Assembly (NCBI GenBank): GCA_030652035.1
Contig: JAUSBJ010000009.1
Coordinates: 62,001 to 126,000, forward strand
DNA: 64,000 nt
Source: Sulfurimicrobium sp.
GTDB taxonomy: Bacteria > Pseudomonadota > Gammaproteobacteria > Burkholderiales > Sulfuricellaceae
Direction of reading: 5' to 3'
The position numbers and the translations under genes were made by a program. Positions 8,371 to 16,600 of this stretch are shown here, piece after piece (position 1 is the first letter of the stretch; each line of letters starts with the position of its first letter). A model generated the notes under the pieces. It worked only from the letters and a program-made list of their open reading frames with translations. It was not told the origin of the DNA and ran no database searches.

Positions 8371-8688
8371 ATGAGATTACAGCCCAACGAAGTGAATGCT
8401 ATCAGGCAGGCCGCGTGTGACGCTTTTTTGCCGGGAACGGCGGTGTTCCTCTTTGGATCACGGCTACGCGACGAAGCGCGCGGCGGAGACATTGATCTCC
8501 TGGTTGAAACGCCAGAGGCCTTGTCCCCTGAGGACTTGGTACGACGCCGCACGCATTTTGTATCCCGCATTTATCAGGCGCTCGACGAGCAACGCATTGA
8601 TGTTGTGATCGCTACGCGTGGCCAACAGGACGGTCGGTCGGTCGTGACCATGGCGAAACGTGATGGCTTGCAGGTGGCGCAGGTATGA
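8371..8688 (+). CDS. mntA: MntA-type nucleotidyltransferase antitoxin
   Basis: A minimal nucleotidyltransferase of 105 aa. The catalytic pattern is GSRLRDEARGGDIDLLVE: G29-S30 followed nine residues later by D40-x-D42. In known pairs such as Shewanella MntA/HepT the antitoxin adds AMP units to a Tyr of its HEPN partner and so neutralises it. The next gene overlaps by 4 nt (ATGA) and encodes a HEPN protein with the modified-Tyr motif, so the pairing is convincing. It sits between rfbC and rfbD. An AAGGAAGG-like ribosome site precedes the ATG. Confidence 0.88.
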   Translation: MRLQPNEVNAIRQAACDAFLPGTAVFLFGSRLRDEARGGDIDLLVETPEALSPEDLVRRRTHFVSRIYQALDEQRIDVVIATRGQQDGRSVVTMAKRDGLQVAQV

Positions 8689-9149
8689 GCGCGACAGACA
8701 GAATGAATGCGGCGATCTGGGAAGCGGATCGTCACGTGGAAACGCTTCTTGAAGCACTTGGCGAGTGGGATTGCTCCCCGGCCTCTTCATGGGAAGCGCT
8801 TGAAATGGACCGTGCCCGGGTTCGAGTGATTGATCAGCTGCTATTTCGTTTCATGAAACTGCAGGATACGATAGGTGAGCGCCTGATCCCGGCAACGCTG
8901 GCGGTCCTGCGCGAATCTTTTGAGGAGTGGCCCATGCGCGACCGCCTTAACCGCCTGGAAAAACTGGGTTATCTCGATGTTGAAAACTGGTTGGCCTGGC
9001 GAGAGATTCGCAATCGTCTTGCTCATGAATATCCCGATCAGCCAGAAATCTGCTTCGCCGCATTAATGGCGGCCATTGAGGCTGCCCGTGCTCTGTCCAC
9101 GCTGTACCAGGATTGGCATGCACGCCTGAAGCTGGCTGGCTTGACATGA
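8685..9149 (+). CDS. hepT: HEPN-domain toxin, HepT type
   Basis: An alpha-helical protein of 154 aa. Near the C-terminus it has R109-N-R-L-A-H114-E-Y116, which is the RX4HXY motif of HepT: Arg and His form the RNase site and the Tyr is the residue that MntA modifies. The leading sequence MNAAIWEADRHVETLLEAL and the helix before the motif fit the family. Expected activity is RNA cleavage when unmodified. It overlaps mntA by 4 nt and rfbD by 4 nt (ATGA), so it is coupled into the rhamnose operon. Confidence 0.87.
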   Translation: MSATDRMNAAIWEADRHVETLLEALGEWDCSPASSWEALEMDRARVRVIDQLLFRFMKLQDTIGERLIPATLAVLRESFEEWPMRDRLNRLEKLGYLDVENWLAWREIRNRLAHEYPDQPEICFAALMAAIEAARALSTLYQDWHARLKLAGLT

Positions 9150-10036
9150 AAATCCTCCTCACCGGCAAGCACGGCCAGGTTGGCTGGGAATTGCAGCGTA
9201 CCCTGGCGACCCTGGGCGAGGTCGTGGCGCTGGATCGTCAGACGCTGGATCTGGGCAACCCCGATTCGATCCGCGCGGCGATCCGGGAGGTGAAGCCCGG
9301 CCTGATCGTCAATCCTGCCGCCTACACCGCCGTGGACAAGGCCGAAAGCGAGCCTGAGCTGGCCATGGCGGTGAATGGGACAGCGCCGGGCATCATGGCG
9401 GAAGAGGCCAAAAAGCTGGGTGCCGCCCTGATCCACTACTCCACCGACTATGTATTCGACGGCTGCAAAACCAGCCCCTACACGGAAGATGACATACCCA
9501 ATCCCATCAATGTCTATGGCAAGAGCAAGCTGGCAGGAGAACAGGCGATTCAGGCCGTCGGCGTGCCTCACCTGATCCTGCGCACCAGCTGGGTGTACGG
9601 CATGCGCGGCAAAAATTTCCTGCTCACCGTCTTGCGCCTGGCGAAAGAGCGCGACGCACTGAAAATCGTGGACGACCAGATCGGCGCCCCGACCTGGAGC
9701 CGGATGATCGCCGAAGCCAGCGCACAAATCATTGCGCAGGCCTATGCGCCGGTTTCCCATCGCCCATTACCCATTGCCGACGTCAGCGGTATATACAATT
9801 TGACAGCGGCAGGGCGTACTTCATGGTGCGGATTTACGCGGGCCATCCTGGAAAACGCCCGGGAGGGAACGCGGGTGAGCCCGATTCCGACCACCGATTA
9901 CCCCCTCCCCGCGCCAAGGCCGTTATTCTCCCTTCTCGCCAGCGACAAGTTGACCGAAACCTTCGGCGTGAAATTGCCGTCATGGGACGACGCCCTGGCG
10001 CTTTGCATGGACCGGGAAATCAGGGCACATGATTGA
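9146..10036 (+). CDS. rfbD: dTDP-4-dehydrorhamnose reductase
   Basis: A protein of 296 aa that reduces dTDP-4-keto-L-rhamnose to dTDP-L-rhamnose, the last pathway step. Evidence: the N-terminal GKHGQVG nucleotide loop, NPAAYTAVDKAE, the STDYVFDG segment, the YGKSKLAGE catalytic Tyr/Lys and the LRTSWVYG signature. The start at 9146 (MKILLTGKHG) overlaps the hepT stop; an in-frame upstream ATG at 9113 is inside hepT. This completes the four-gene rhamnose set in the order B-A-C-D. Confidence 0.97.
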   Translation: MKILLTGKHGQVGWELQRTLATLGEVVALDRQTLDLGNPDSIRAAIREVKPGLIVNPAAYTAVDKAESEPELAMAVNGTAPGIMAEEAKKLGAALIHYSTDYVFDGCKTSPYTEDDIPNPINVYGKSKLAGEQAIQAVGVPHLILRTSWVYGMRGKNFLLTVLRLAKERDALKIVDDQIGAPTWSRMIAEASAQIIAQAYAPVSHRPLPIADVSGIYNLTAAGRTSWCGFTRAILENAREGTRVSPIPTTDYPLPAPRPLFSLLASDKLTETFGVKLPSWDDALALCMDREIRAHD

Positions 10037-10107
10037 AAGTCTGTGTGTCTGGCCTGGGTGTTTTTTCGCGCACAAGCGCTTGGGAACAAATACCTGCGCA
10101 TTGATTT

Positions 10108-10134
10108 TGGATTGAGTCTTTCTCCAAGTACAAT
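10108..10134 (+). promoter_or_regulatory. putative promoter of manC with very short leader
   Basis: TGGATTG at 10108-10114, 14 nt, then TACAAT at 10129-10134 as a -10 box. The manC ATG is at 10143, so transcription would begin at or beside the start codon and no Shine-Dalgarno is present. The same TGGATTG-N14-TAYAAT arrangement occurs before gspE. Confidence 0.45.
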
Positions 10135-10142
10135 AACTTCTT

Positions 10143-11561
10143 ATGCTGATACCCATCATTCTTTCAGGTGGCGCCGGTACGCGCTTGTGGCCGATCTCCC
10201 GCGAATCGCATCCCAAGCCTTTCATGAAGCTTCCGGACGGGCAGAGTCTGCTGCAGAAGACTTTTGCGCGCGCGGCTGCGCTTGAAGGCGTGAGCGAAGT
10301 GCTGACCATCACCAACCGCGAGTACTACTTCAAAAGCCGGGATGAATACCAGTCCGTCAGGAAAAAAATCCCTGCTGTAACGGACAGCTTCCTGCTTGAG
10401 CCCTTTGGACGTAACACCGCAGCGGCGATCGCGCTGGGGGCCTTCAAGCTTGCCGCCGAACAGGGTGACGAGGCCACCCTGCTGGTATTGCCCGCCGACC
10501 ATTTAATCGAAGACCATGCCGCCTTTGCCGCTGCGGTTAAGCAGGCTGAAAAATTTGCTGAGCTTGGGCAACTGGTGACTTTCGGCATTGTCCCCAGCGC
10601 CCCGGAAACCGGCTTCGGCTATATCGAGGCGGAGGGCAATACCGTTAAACGTTTCGTGGAAAAACCTTCCTACGAAACCGCGCAGGAATATGTCAGCTCG
10701 GGCCGATTCCTGTGGAACTCCGGCATGTTCTGTTTCAGGGCCGGGGCGATGCTGGAGCAGCTCAAGCGCCATGCGCCGGATATCTATCAACACGCGCAAA
10801 AGTGCTGGGAAGCCACCCGCGCCGCGAACCTGAATAACCTGGCGATGGTGGAAATCGACGCGGATACCTTTGCCGCCATCCCGGAAAACTCCATCGACTA
10901 CGCCGTCATGGAGAAAACAGATCAGGTTGCCGTTGTGCCCGGCAGTTTCGGCTGGAGCGATATCGGATCGTGGAATGCCGTCAGTGAGCTATCGGCTCCC
11001 GACAACGCAGGCAACCGCGTCATCGGAGAAGCCATACTGGTCGATGTCGGCAATTCCTTCATACAAAGCGAAGGCCGCATGGTTGCAGCCATCGGCCTCG
11101 ACAACATCATGATAGTCGATACCCCGGATGCCCTGCTTGTGGCGGATCGGGATCATGCCCAGGACGTCAGGCAGGTAGTGCAGCAACTCAAGGGGATGAA
11201 CCACGATAGCTACAAACTGCACCGCACGGTCGCCCGCCCCTGGGGAACCTACACCGTGCTGGAAGAAGGCGCCAATTTCAAGATCAAGCGCATTGTCGTC
11301 AAACCCGGCGCTTCACTCTCGCTGCAAATGCATTACCACCGCAGCGAGCACTGGGTGGTGGTGAGCGGGACAGCGAGCATCGTGAACAATGAAAAGGAAA
11401 TGCTGGTCAGGACCAATGAATCCACCTATATCCCCATCGGCCATAAGCATCGCCTGGAAAACCCCGGCTTGACCGATCTGGTGATGATCGAGGTGCAGAG
11501 CGGAGAGTATCTGGGAGAAGACGATATTGTGCGCTTTGACGATGTGTATGGGCGGGCGTAA
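10143..11561 (+). CDS. manC: mannose-1-phosphate guanylyltransferase / mannose-6-phosphate isomerase
   Basis: A bifunctional type II PMI/GMP protein of 472 aa. Residues 1-340 form the nucleotidyltransferase domain with GGAGTRLWPISRE, the FVEKP motif near residue 163 and ENSIDYAVMEKT. Residues about 355-470 form the cupin isomerase domain with GTYTVLEEG, QMHYHRSEHWVVVSG (metal-binding His) and GHKHRLENPG. It converts Man-6-P/Man-1-P towards GDP-mannose for polysaccharide synthesis. It follows rfbD by 106 nt and appears to have its own promoter. Phosphomannomutase is not in the window. Confidence 0.97.
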   Translation: MLIPIILSGGAGTRLWPISRESHPKPFMKLPDGQSLLQKTFARAAALEGVSEVLTITNREYYFKSRDEYQSVRKKIPAVTDSFLLEPFGRNTAAAIALGAFKLAAEQGDEATLLVLPADHLIEDHAAFAAAVKQAEKFAELGQLVTFGIVPSAPETGFGYIEAEGNTVKRFVEKPSYETAQEYVSSGRFLWNSGMFCFRAGAMLEQLKRHAPDIYQHAQKCWEATRAANLNNLAMVEIDADTFAAIPENSIDYAVMEKTDQVAVVPGSFGWSDIGSWNAVSELSAPDNAGNRVIGEAILVDVGNSFIQSEGRMVAAIGLDNIMIVDTPDALLVADRDHAQDVRQVVQQLKGMNHDSYKLHRTVARPWGTYTVLEEGANFKIKRIVVKPGASLSLQMHYHRSEHWVVVSGTASIVNNEKEMLVRTNESTYIPIGHKHRLENPGLTDLVMIEVQSGEYLGEDDIVRFDDVYGRA

Positions 11562-11674
11562 GCCTTTGCAAGGTCGCGCCAGAGGCTGTGGCTTGAGAAT
11601 AGGCCATCCAGTTCAATGCTGTCGAATCAACAACCGTAATATGCATCCGGTGTTCAAATGCCTGCATGGGCGCC

Positions 11675-11701
11675 TGGATTGGAATTGCGCATGAATATAA
11701 T
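11675..11701 (+). promoter_or_regulatory. putative promoter of the type II secretion operon
   Basis: TGGATTG at 11675-11681, 14 nt, then a consensus TATAAT at 11696-11701, with the gspE ATG only 11 nt further on at 11713. The leader would be a few nucleotides long, and no Shine-Dalgarno is visible. The geometry equals that upstream of manC. Confidence 0.5.
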
Positions 11702-11712
11702 GATAAGTTCTT

Positions 11713-13431
11713 ATGCAAACAGTTGAGAACCCTTTCTCTCAAGAAAGTCAGAAGCCCATCGGCGCGCTTCTTCAGGCGCGTGGCCTGATCACCTCTCAGG
11801 ACCTGGACAAGGCACTTGCCTTCCAGCGCCAATTTAAGGGTCGTCTGGGTTCCGTCCTGGTCAGGATGGGTGCCTTGTCAGAGGATGCGTTGCTGCCTGT
11901 CCTGTCGGAGCAGCTCGGTTTGAGCTTGCTTGCTGTTGACCAGCTTCCTTCCCTCCCCGGTGAAATTCTTGGCGCAATCCAGCTAAGCGGTTTATCGCCG
12001 GAGTGGTTTGCAGACCAGCAGCTGGTCATTTGGGAAGGGGCGGATGGCGTCATTCACTGTGCATCGCGTAACCCCATAGACAGCAATCTCCAGGAGACGC
12101 TGGCGATTGCCATGGGCGAGTATTCACAGTCCTGGCATTTCGTGAGAACACAGGATTTGGAGCGCCTGCTCAAGCTGATTCAATTGAGCCCTGAGGCCGA
12201 ATATGAAGACGAAGTGGCGCATCTGCGCGAGCTCGCGGAAGAAGCGCCCGTCATCGAGTTGGTCGGCAATGTCCTGGCGCAAGCCATAGATGAAGGCGCC
12301 TCGGATATTCACATCGAGCCGGAAGAAAATACTTTTGAAGTGCGCTACCGGATCGATGGCGTAATGCAGGCGCGCCTGAACCAGCCGCGCGAGCGTTTCG
12401 ATGCAGTCGCATCGCGGATCAAGCTGATTTCCGGCATGGACATTGCCGAGCGTCGCCTGCCTCAGGACGGTCGCATTACCATGCGCGCCAGCGGTGCCGA
12501 TATGGATATCCGCGTCTCCGCCCTGCCCGGCGTGCACGGAGAATCCATTGTCATGCGCCTGTTGCCGAAGGAGCGCTCCAACCTGAACCTGGAATGGCTG
12601 GGCATGGAGGCCGACCATCTGGCGCAGTTCAGCCGCTGGGTGCAGGAGCCGCACGGCATCATTCTGGTGACCGGCCCCACGGGTTCGGGCAAAAGCACGA
12701 CCCTGTATGCCGCGCTCGACGCCGCCAACGATCGCAGCAAGAAAATCATCACCGTGGAAGACCCGGTCGAATACAAGTTGGCGGGGGTGACGCAGATCCA
12801 GACCCACAGCGAAATCGGCTATGACTTCGCGCGCGCCCTGCGCGCGATCCTGCGGCAGGACCCCGACGTCATCATGATCGGTGAAATCCGCGACCTTGAA
12901 ACCGCCGAGATCGCCGTGCAGTCGGCCTTGACGGGCCACCTAGTGCTTTCTACCCTGCACACCAACGACGCGCTCAGCGCCTTTACCCGCCTACTCGACA
13001 TGGGGGTGGAGCCTTTCCTGGTAGCTTCCTCGGTCAGGGCGGTACAGGCCCAGCGTCTGGTCCGTAAGCTGTGCGACCAGTGTGCGCGACCGGCCGAGCC
13101 GCCCCCAGCCATTGTCGAGATATCCCTGCAATTGAGAGAACTCTACCCCACACTATTAAGTCAGGCGCCTGCCTGGCGGGTTCCGGCGGGATGTCCTCAC
13201 TGCCGCGGCAGCGGCTACCGCGGGCGAATCGGCATATACGAATTGGTTGAAGTGAGTCCGGCGATCAAGAACGCCGTGATGCAAAGGACCACGGCAGGGG
13301 AAATGGTGGGCCTCGCGCGGCAAGAAGGCTATCGCAGTTTGCGCGAAGACGGGCTGATCAAGGCTTGGAGAGGCTTGACGAGCATCGACGAGGTTTTGCG
13401 CGTGACCGGAATCGGCGAAAGCGAGGAATAA
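11713..13431 (+). CDS. gspE: type II secretion ATPase GspE
   Basis: A cytoplasmic hexameric ATPase of 572 aa that powers pseudopilus assembly. An N-terminal MshEN-like region (about 15-150: IGALLQARGLITSQDLDKAL) precedes the GspE core with GASDIHIEPEE, Walker A GPTGSGKSTT near residue 320, the Asp box TVEDPVEY, Walker B RQDPDVIMIGEIRD and the His box TGHLVLSTLHT. A four-Cys zinc site (CDQCARP and CPHCRGSGYRGR) is present, typical of GspE/PilB. First gene of the secretion locus; gspF begins 5 nt after its stop. Confidence 0.97.
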   Translation: MQTVENPFSQESQKPIGALLQARGLITSQDLDKALAFQRQFKGRLGSVLVRMGALSEDALLPVLSEQLGLSLLAVDQLPSLPGEILGAIQLSGLSPEWFADQQLVIWEGADGVIHCASRNPIDSNLQETLAIAMGEYSQSWHFVRTQDLERLLKLIQLSPEAEYEDEVAHLRELAEEAPVIELVGNVLAQAIDEGASDIHIEPEENTFEVRYRIDGVMQARLNQPRERFDAVASRIKLISGMDIAERRLPQDGRITMRASGADMDIRVSALPGVHGESIVMRLLPKERSNLNLEWLGMEADHLAQFSRWVQEPHGIILVTGPTGSGKSTTLYAALDAANDRSKKIITVEDPVEYKLAGVTQIQTHSEIGYDFARALRAILRQDPDVIMIGEIRDLETAEIAVQSALTGHLVLSTLHTNDALSAFTRLLDMGVEPFLVASSVRAVQAQRLVRKLCDQCARPAEPPPAIVEISLQLRELYPTLLSQAPAWRVPAGCPHCRGSGYRGRIGIYELVEVSPAIKNAVMQRTTAGEMVGLARQEGYRSLREDGLIKAWRGLTSIDEVLRVTGIGESEE

Positions 13432-13435
13432 GGGC

Positions 13436-14638
13436 GTGGAATTCCAGTATCGTGCAGTCAACGCGCAAGGGCACAGCGTTTCCGGGCAAATCGGCGCCAC
13501 AAGCGAGCGCGAAGCAATGCGGCTGTTGCGGCAGAAGGAATTAACCCCTCTCGAAGTTGCGCCTGCCGGCCACCCGCCTGTGACCAGCCAGGGGCGGGTG
13601 AAGCGCGCAAGCAACCAGGAAAAAACACTCGTCATCCGTGAACTGGCAACATTGCTGCAAGCCGGCGTTTCCCTGGCCGAGGCGGTCGAATCCATCGGCC
13701 AGAGCCACACCGACAGCTCGATCGGCGAAGTCTTCACCCATATTCACGGCAAACTGCGCGGTGGAGAAAGCTTTTCCAAGGGGCTGCAAAGCGCACAGCT
13801 CGAATGGCCGGATTACCTGTTTCAACTGGTTGCCGCCGGAGAGCATACCGGCAAACTGGCCCATGCCCTGCAAAGCGCCGCAACTCAGATGGAATATGAG
13901 CAAAGAATCAAGAGTGAAATGCGCAATGCACTGATTTATCCAAGTATTTTGGTGTTTTCCGGGATCGCTGCCACCTTGTTGATCTTTATTGTCGTGGTAC
14001 CAAAATTCGCTAATCTCCTTAAAAGCAACCGTGCTCAGATCCCGGATATTTCCGTGTGGGTTTTGACCACCGGGCTGTTCGTCAAGGAAAATCTGCTCTG
14101 GGTCGGCCTGGGAACCGTTGCCGCGGTGTTGGCGATCGTCAGCATCGTGGCCAACCCCGTGCTGCGGACAAGAATGCTGCAAGCCCTTTCACGCGTACCG
14201 GTTCTGGGCACCTGGCTGATAGAAACCGAAATCGGCCGCTGGGCCGCGATGCTGAGCACCTTGCTGGAGAACCGTGTGCCGATATTAAAAGCCATGGAAC
14301 TGACGCAACAAGGAATGCGCCTGACCGCGGTGCAACAGAAACTGCAACAGGCGCTACGCGAGGTACGGAGCGGCAAGAAAATGGCGGAGGCCCTTGCCGG
14401 GGTGCAGATGCTCAACGTCACCGGACTCAACCTGATCAGGGTCGGGGAACGCTCAGGCGAGCTGGCCAACATGTTGCGCACTCTGGCCACACTCTATGAA
14501 AATGCCGGGCGGGAACGCCTCAAGCGTTTTCTGATCTTACTGGAACCAGCGGCGATTCTGATTATCGGGAGCGTGATCGGAACCATCATGGTTGCCGTGA
14601 TGCTGGCGATCACCAGTCTGAGCAATATCTCTTTATAA
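13436..14638 (+). CDS. gspF: type II secretion inner-membrane platform protein GspF
   Basis: A protein of 400 aa with the duplicated T2SSF domain: a first repeat starting VIRELATLLQAGVSLAEAVE, a transmembrane segment at about 165-190 (SILVFSGIAATLLIFIVVVP), a further one at about 215-240, a second repeat around WAAMLSTLLENRVPILKAME, and a C-terminal transmembrane segment (PAAILIIGSVIGTIMVAVML). It links the GspE ATPase to the growing pseudopilus. It starts at a GTG 5 nt after gspE. Confidence 0.96.
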   Translation: MEFQYRAVNAQGHSVSGQIGATSEREAMRLLRQKELTPLEVAPAGHPPVTSQGRVKRASNQEKTLVIRELATLLQAGVSLAEAVESIGQSHTDSSIGEVFTHIHGKLRGGESFSKGLQSAQLEWPDYLFQLVAAGEHTGKLAHALQSAATQMEYEQRIKSEMRNALIYPSILVFSGIAATLLIFIVVVPKFANLLKSNRAQIPDISVWVLTTGLFVKENLLWVGLGTVAAVLAIVSIVANPVLRTRMLQALSRVPVLGTWLIETEIGRWAAMLSTLLENRVPILKAMELTQQGMRLTAVQQKLQQALREVRSGKKMAEALAGVQMLNVTGLNLIRVGERSGELANMLRTLATLYENAGRERLKRFLILLEPAAILIIGSVIGTIMVAVMLAITSLSNISL

Positions 14639-14649
14639 AAGTTGGGTGT

Positions 14650-15093
14650 ATGGAAATGGAAAATAGAACCTCGAATCGCGGCTTTACATTAATTGAAATG
14701 CTGGTGGTACTGGTCATTATTGGCATGCTGGCGGGCCTGGTAGGGCCAAAGCTGTTCACCAAAGTGGACTCCTCCAAGGTTCAGACTGCCCAAACTCAAG
14801 TCAAAATGTTCAAGGGCGCACTGGAAACGCTGCGTCTGGACATCGGCCGCTTTCCAACTGAGGCCGAAGGGCTGGCTTTGCTCAACACCGCGCCCTCGGA
14901 CGAAAAGGTACGCGGCCGCTGGCGCGGCCCCTATCTTGACGAGGACATGCCGCGCGACCCGTGGGGGAACCCGTATCAATACAGCCTGCCCGGAACCAAT
15001 AACCAGCCCTTCGCGCTTTACTCGCTGGGCGCGGACGGCAAGCGTGGTGGCGAAAATTTCGACGCGGATGTCGGTTATCTGCCACCGCAATAA
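14650..15093 (+). CDS. gspG: major pseudopilin GspG
   Basis: A protein of 147 aa. A short basic leader ends in RG, followed by FTLIEMLVVLVIIGML: cleavage by the prepilin peptidase after Gly, Glu at +5 and a hydrophobic helix. The globular part has DIGRFPTEAEGLALL, WRGPYL and PRDPWGNPYQY, all hallmarks of GspG, with the C-terminal Asp-rich calcium-loop region (GADGKRGGENFDADVGY). It polymerises into the pseudopilus piston. It lies 11 nt after gspF. No prepilin peptidase gene is present in the window. Confidence 0.97.
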   Translation: MEMENRTSNRGFTLIEMLVVLVIIGMLAGLVGPKLFTKVDSSKVQTAQTQVKMFKGALETLRLDIGRFPTEAEGLALLNTAPSDEKVRGRWRGPYLDEDMPRDPWGNPYQYSLPGTNNQPFALYSLGADGKRGGENFDADVGYLPPQ

Positions 15094-15116
15094 ACCGTGT
15101 ATGCCCTGTGGTTGCG

Positions 15117-15530
15117 ATGCTGAATCGGATTAATTCAAGAGGGTTTACCCTGGTTGAAATACTGGTGGTGCTGGTTGTGATCGGCCTGATCGCCGGAGTC
15201 GCCATGCCCAACATGGTCAAAATTCTGCAAAGCACGGAACGGGCCGGCCAGCGCGATACGTTGCTTGGCGAGATCGCCGGCCTGGGGTATCGGGCCTATC
15301 TGACCGGGCAGCCGATTACCTTGGGAGAGGTGCCGGTAGCAGCAGGAGGGGAGGCAGAGCCTCAAGCGCCATTTCAAATCCCCCAGGGCTGGAAACTTGA
15401 GATTCATCAGCCGATTACTTATAACTTCAACGGCATTTGCAGTGGCGGTAAAATTACTTTGGTTAGCCCTGATGAGCGCCGCGAAATCTTCCGGCTCGAA
15501 CCGCCCCGCTGCAAGATCCATGGCGAATAA
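15117..15530 (+). CDS. gspH: minor pseudopilin, GspH type
   Basis: About 137 aa with a prepilin leader RGFTLVEILVVLVVIGLIAG (cleavage before Phe, Glu +5). The globular part is short and poorly conserved, with one C-terminal Cys pair (NGICSGG and PPRCKIHG). Position directly after gspG and the length support GspH, though sequence beyond the leader is not decisive. A GTG at 15108 in the same frame is an alternative start. It overlaps gspI by 11 nt. Confidence 0.85.
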   Translation: MLNRINSRGFTLVEILVVLVVIGLIAGVAMPNMVKILQSTERAGQRDTLLGEIAGLGYRAYLTGQPITLGEVPVAAGGEAEPQAPFQIPQGWKLEIHQPITYNFNGICSGGKITLVSPDERREIFRLEPPRCKIHGE

Positions 15531-15960
15531 CAGGGTGCCGCGCGCAAATCAGCAGGGCTTCACTCTGCTGGAGGCCATCGTCGCCATGGTTCTTATTGCC
15601 AGCATCGGGATGGCACTGTTCAGCTGGATCAACACCAATATCGTATCCTTGCGCCACATTCAGGATTCAAATGCACGGGCCGAAGCAACAGTTAATGTTC
15701 TCGAATACATGAACACGGTCAACCCCATGTTGAAGCCCGAAGGGAAAACGGATTTAGGCATATACCGCCTGCGCTGGAAATCAGAGGCGCTGACAGCGGT
15801 GCAGGATGGAGCGAATTACCCGCAGGGAATCAGCCTGTACCAGCTGGCGCTATACCGCACAACCATCAACGTCGAAAAAAATAGCGGGGAACCCTGGTTT
15901 CAGCTATCCCTTCAGCAAGTGGGCTACAAAAAAGTACGGGAGCTTGGGCGGCCATTCTAG
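15520..15960 (+). CDS. gspI: minor pseudopilin, GspI type
   Basis: A protein of 146 aa with a leader QQGFTLLEAIVAMVLIASIG (prepilin cleavage, Glu +5, hydrophobic helix). The rest is typical for a minor pseudopilin of the tip complex I-J-K-H. The ATG at 15520 overlaps the end of gspH; the open frame runs upstream to 15397 but only within gspH. Assigned from position between H and J. Confidence 0.85.
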   Translation: MANNRVPRANQQGFTLLEAIVAMVLIASIGMALFSWINTNIVSLRHIQDSNARAEATVNVLEYMNTVNPMLKPEGKTDLGIYRLRWKSEALTAVQDGANYPQGISLYQLALYRTTINVEKNSGEPWFQLSLQQVGYKKVRELGRPF

Positions 15961-15979
15961 CCGGAACCAGATCAGGAAA

Positions 15980-16600
15980 ATGCCACGAATTACAGCTACC
16001 TCCACTTTTCTCCAGCGAGGCTTCACCTTGCTGGAGATTCTTGTCGTCCTGGTGATTGTCAGTCTGGCAAGCGGCATTCTTTTTCAGGCGATGGGGCAGG
16101 TCGCGCACCTGCAGAAAAAATTTGGCGTCGAGCTCGTTCATGCCCAACAAGGCGAGATGCTGTCAAATTGGTTCCAGCAGAGCATCGAAGGTTTGTTGCC
16201 GGACTATCCGGATGGAAAAAATAAATTCAGTGGTTCGGAGCGCCGACTGTCCGGCTTGACCACCAACCCGCTGGCTGCCGAAAATGGAGTGCCCTCGCCG
16301 CTCGTATGGGAGCTTGCCTTTGACGCGGGCACGGGGGAAACCCGGCTTCTCTATGGCGCCAGCAAAGACGCCGCCCCGGTCATTTCCTGGTTGGGCAACA
16401 AAGGGAAGTTCACATACCTGGATAGCAAGGGAGAATTGCATGAGTCCTGGCCTCCACGACTAGGTCTTTGGCCGCAATTACCTGCGGCAATCCGGGTGGA
16501 AACCTTGCGCGATGGCGAGCCGGCCATCATTATGGCCGTTCCCATGGGGCCGGCCAACCCTCTGCCACGTATTGTGGATATTATTGGCGCCGTCAAATGA
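15980..16600 (+). CDS. gspJ: minor pseudopilin, GspJ type
   Basis: A protein of 206 aa. The leader QRGFTLLEILVVLVIVSLAS has the prepilin site with Glu +5. The larger size than GspH/GspI and the position before GspK fit GspJ. The start at 15980 (MPRITATSTF) is 19 nt after the gspI stop; longer open frames reach back into gspI. The stop overlaps the gspK ATG (ATGA), so J and K should be made together, consistent with the I-J-K tip complex. Confidence 0.86.
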   Translation: MPRITATSTFLQRGFTLLEILVVLVIVSLASGILFQAMGQVAHLQKKFGVELVHAQQGEMLSNWFQQSIEGLLPDYPDGKNKFSGSERRLSGLTTNPLAAENGVPSPLVWELAFDAGTGETRLLYGASKDAAPVISWLGNKGKFTYLDSKGELHESWPPRLGLWPQLPAAIRVETLRDGEPAIIMAVPMGPANPLPRIVDIIGAVK

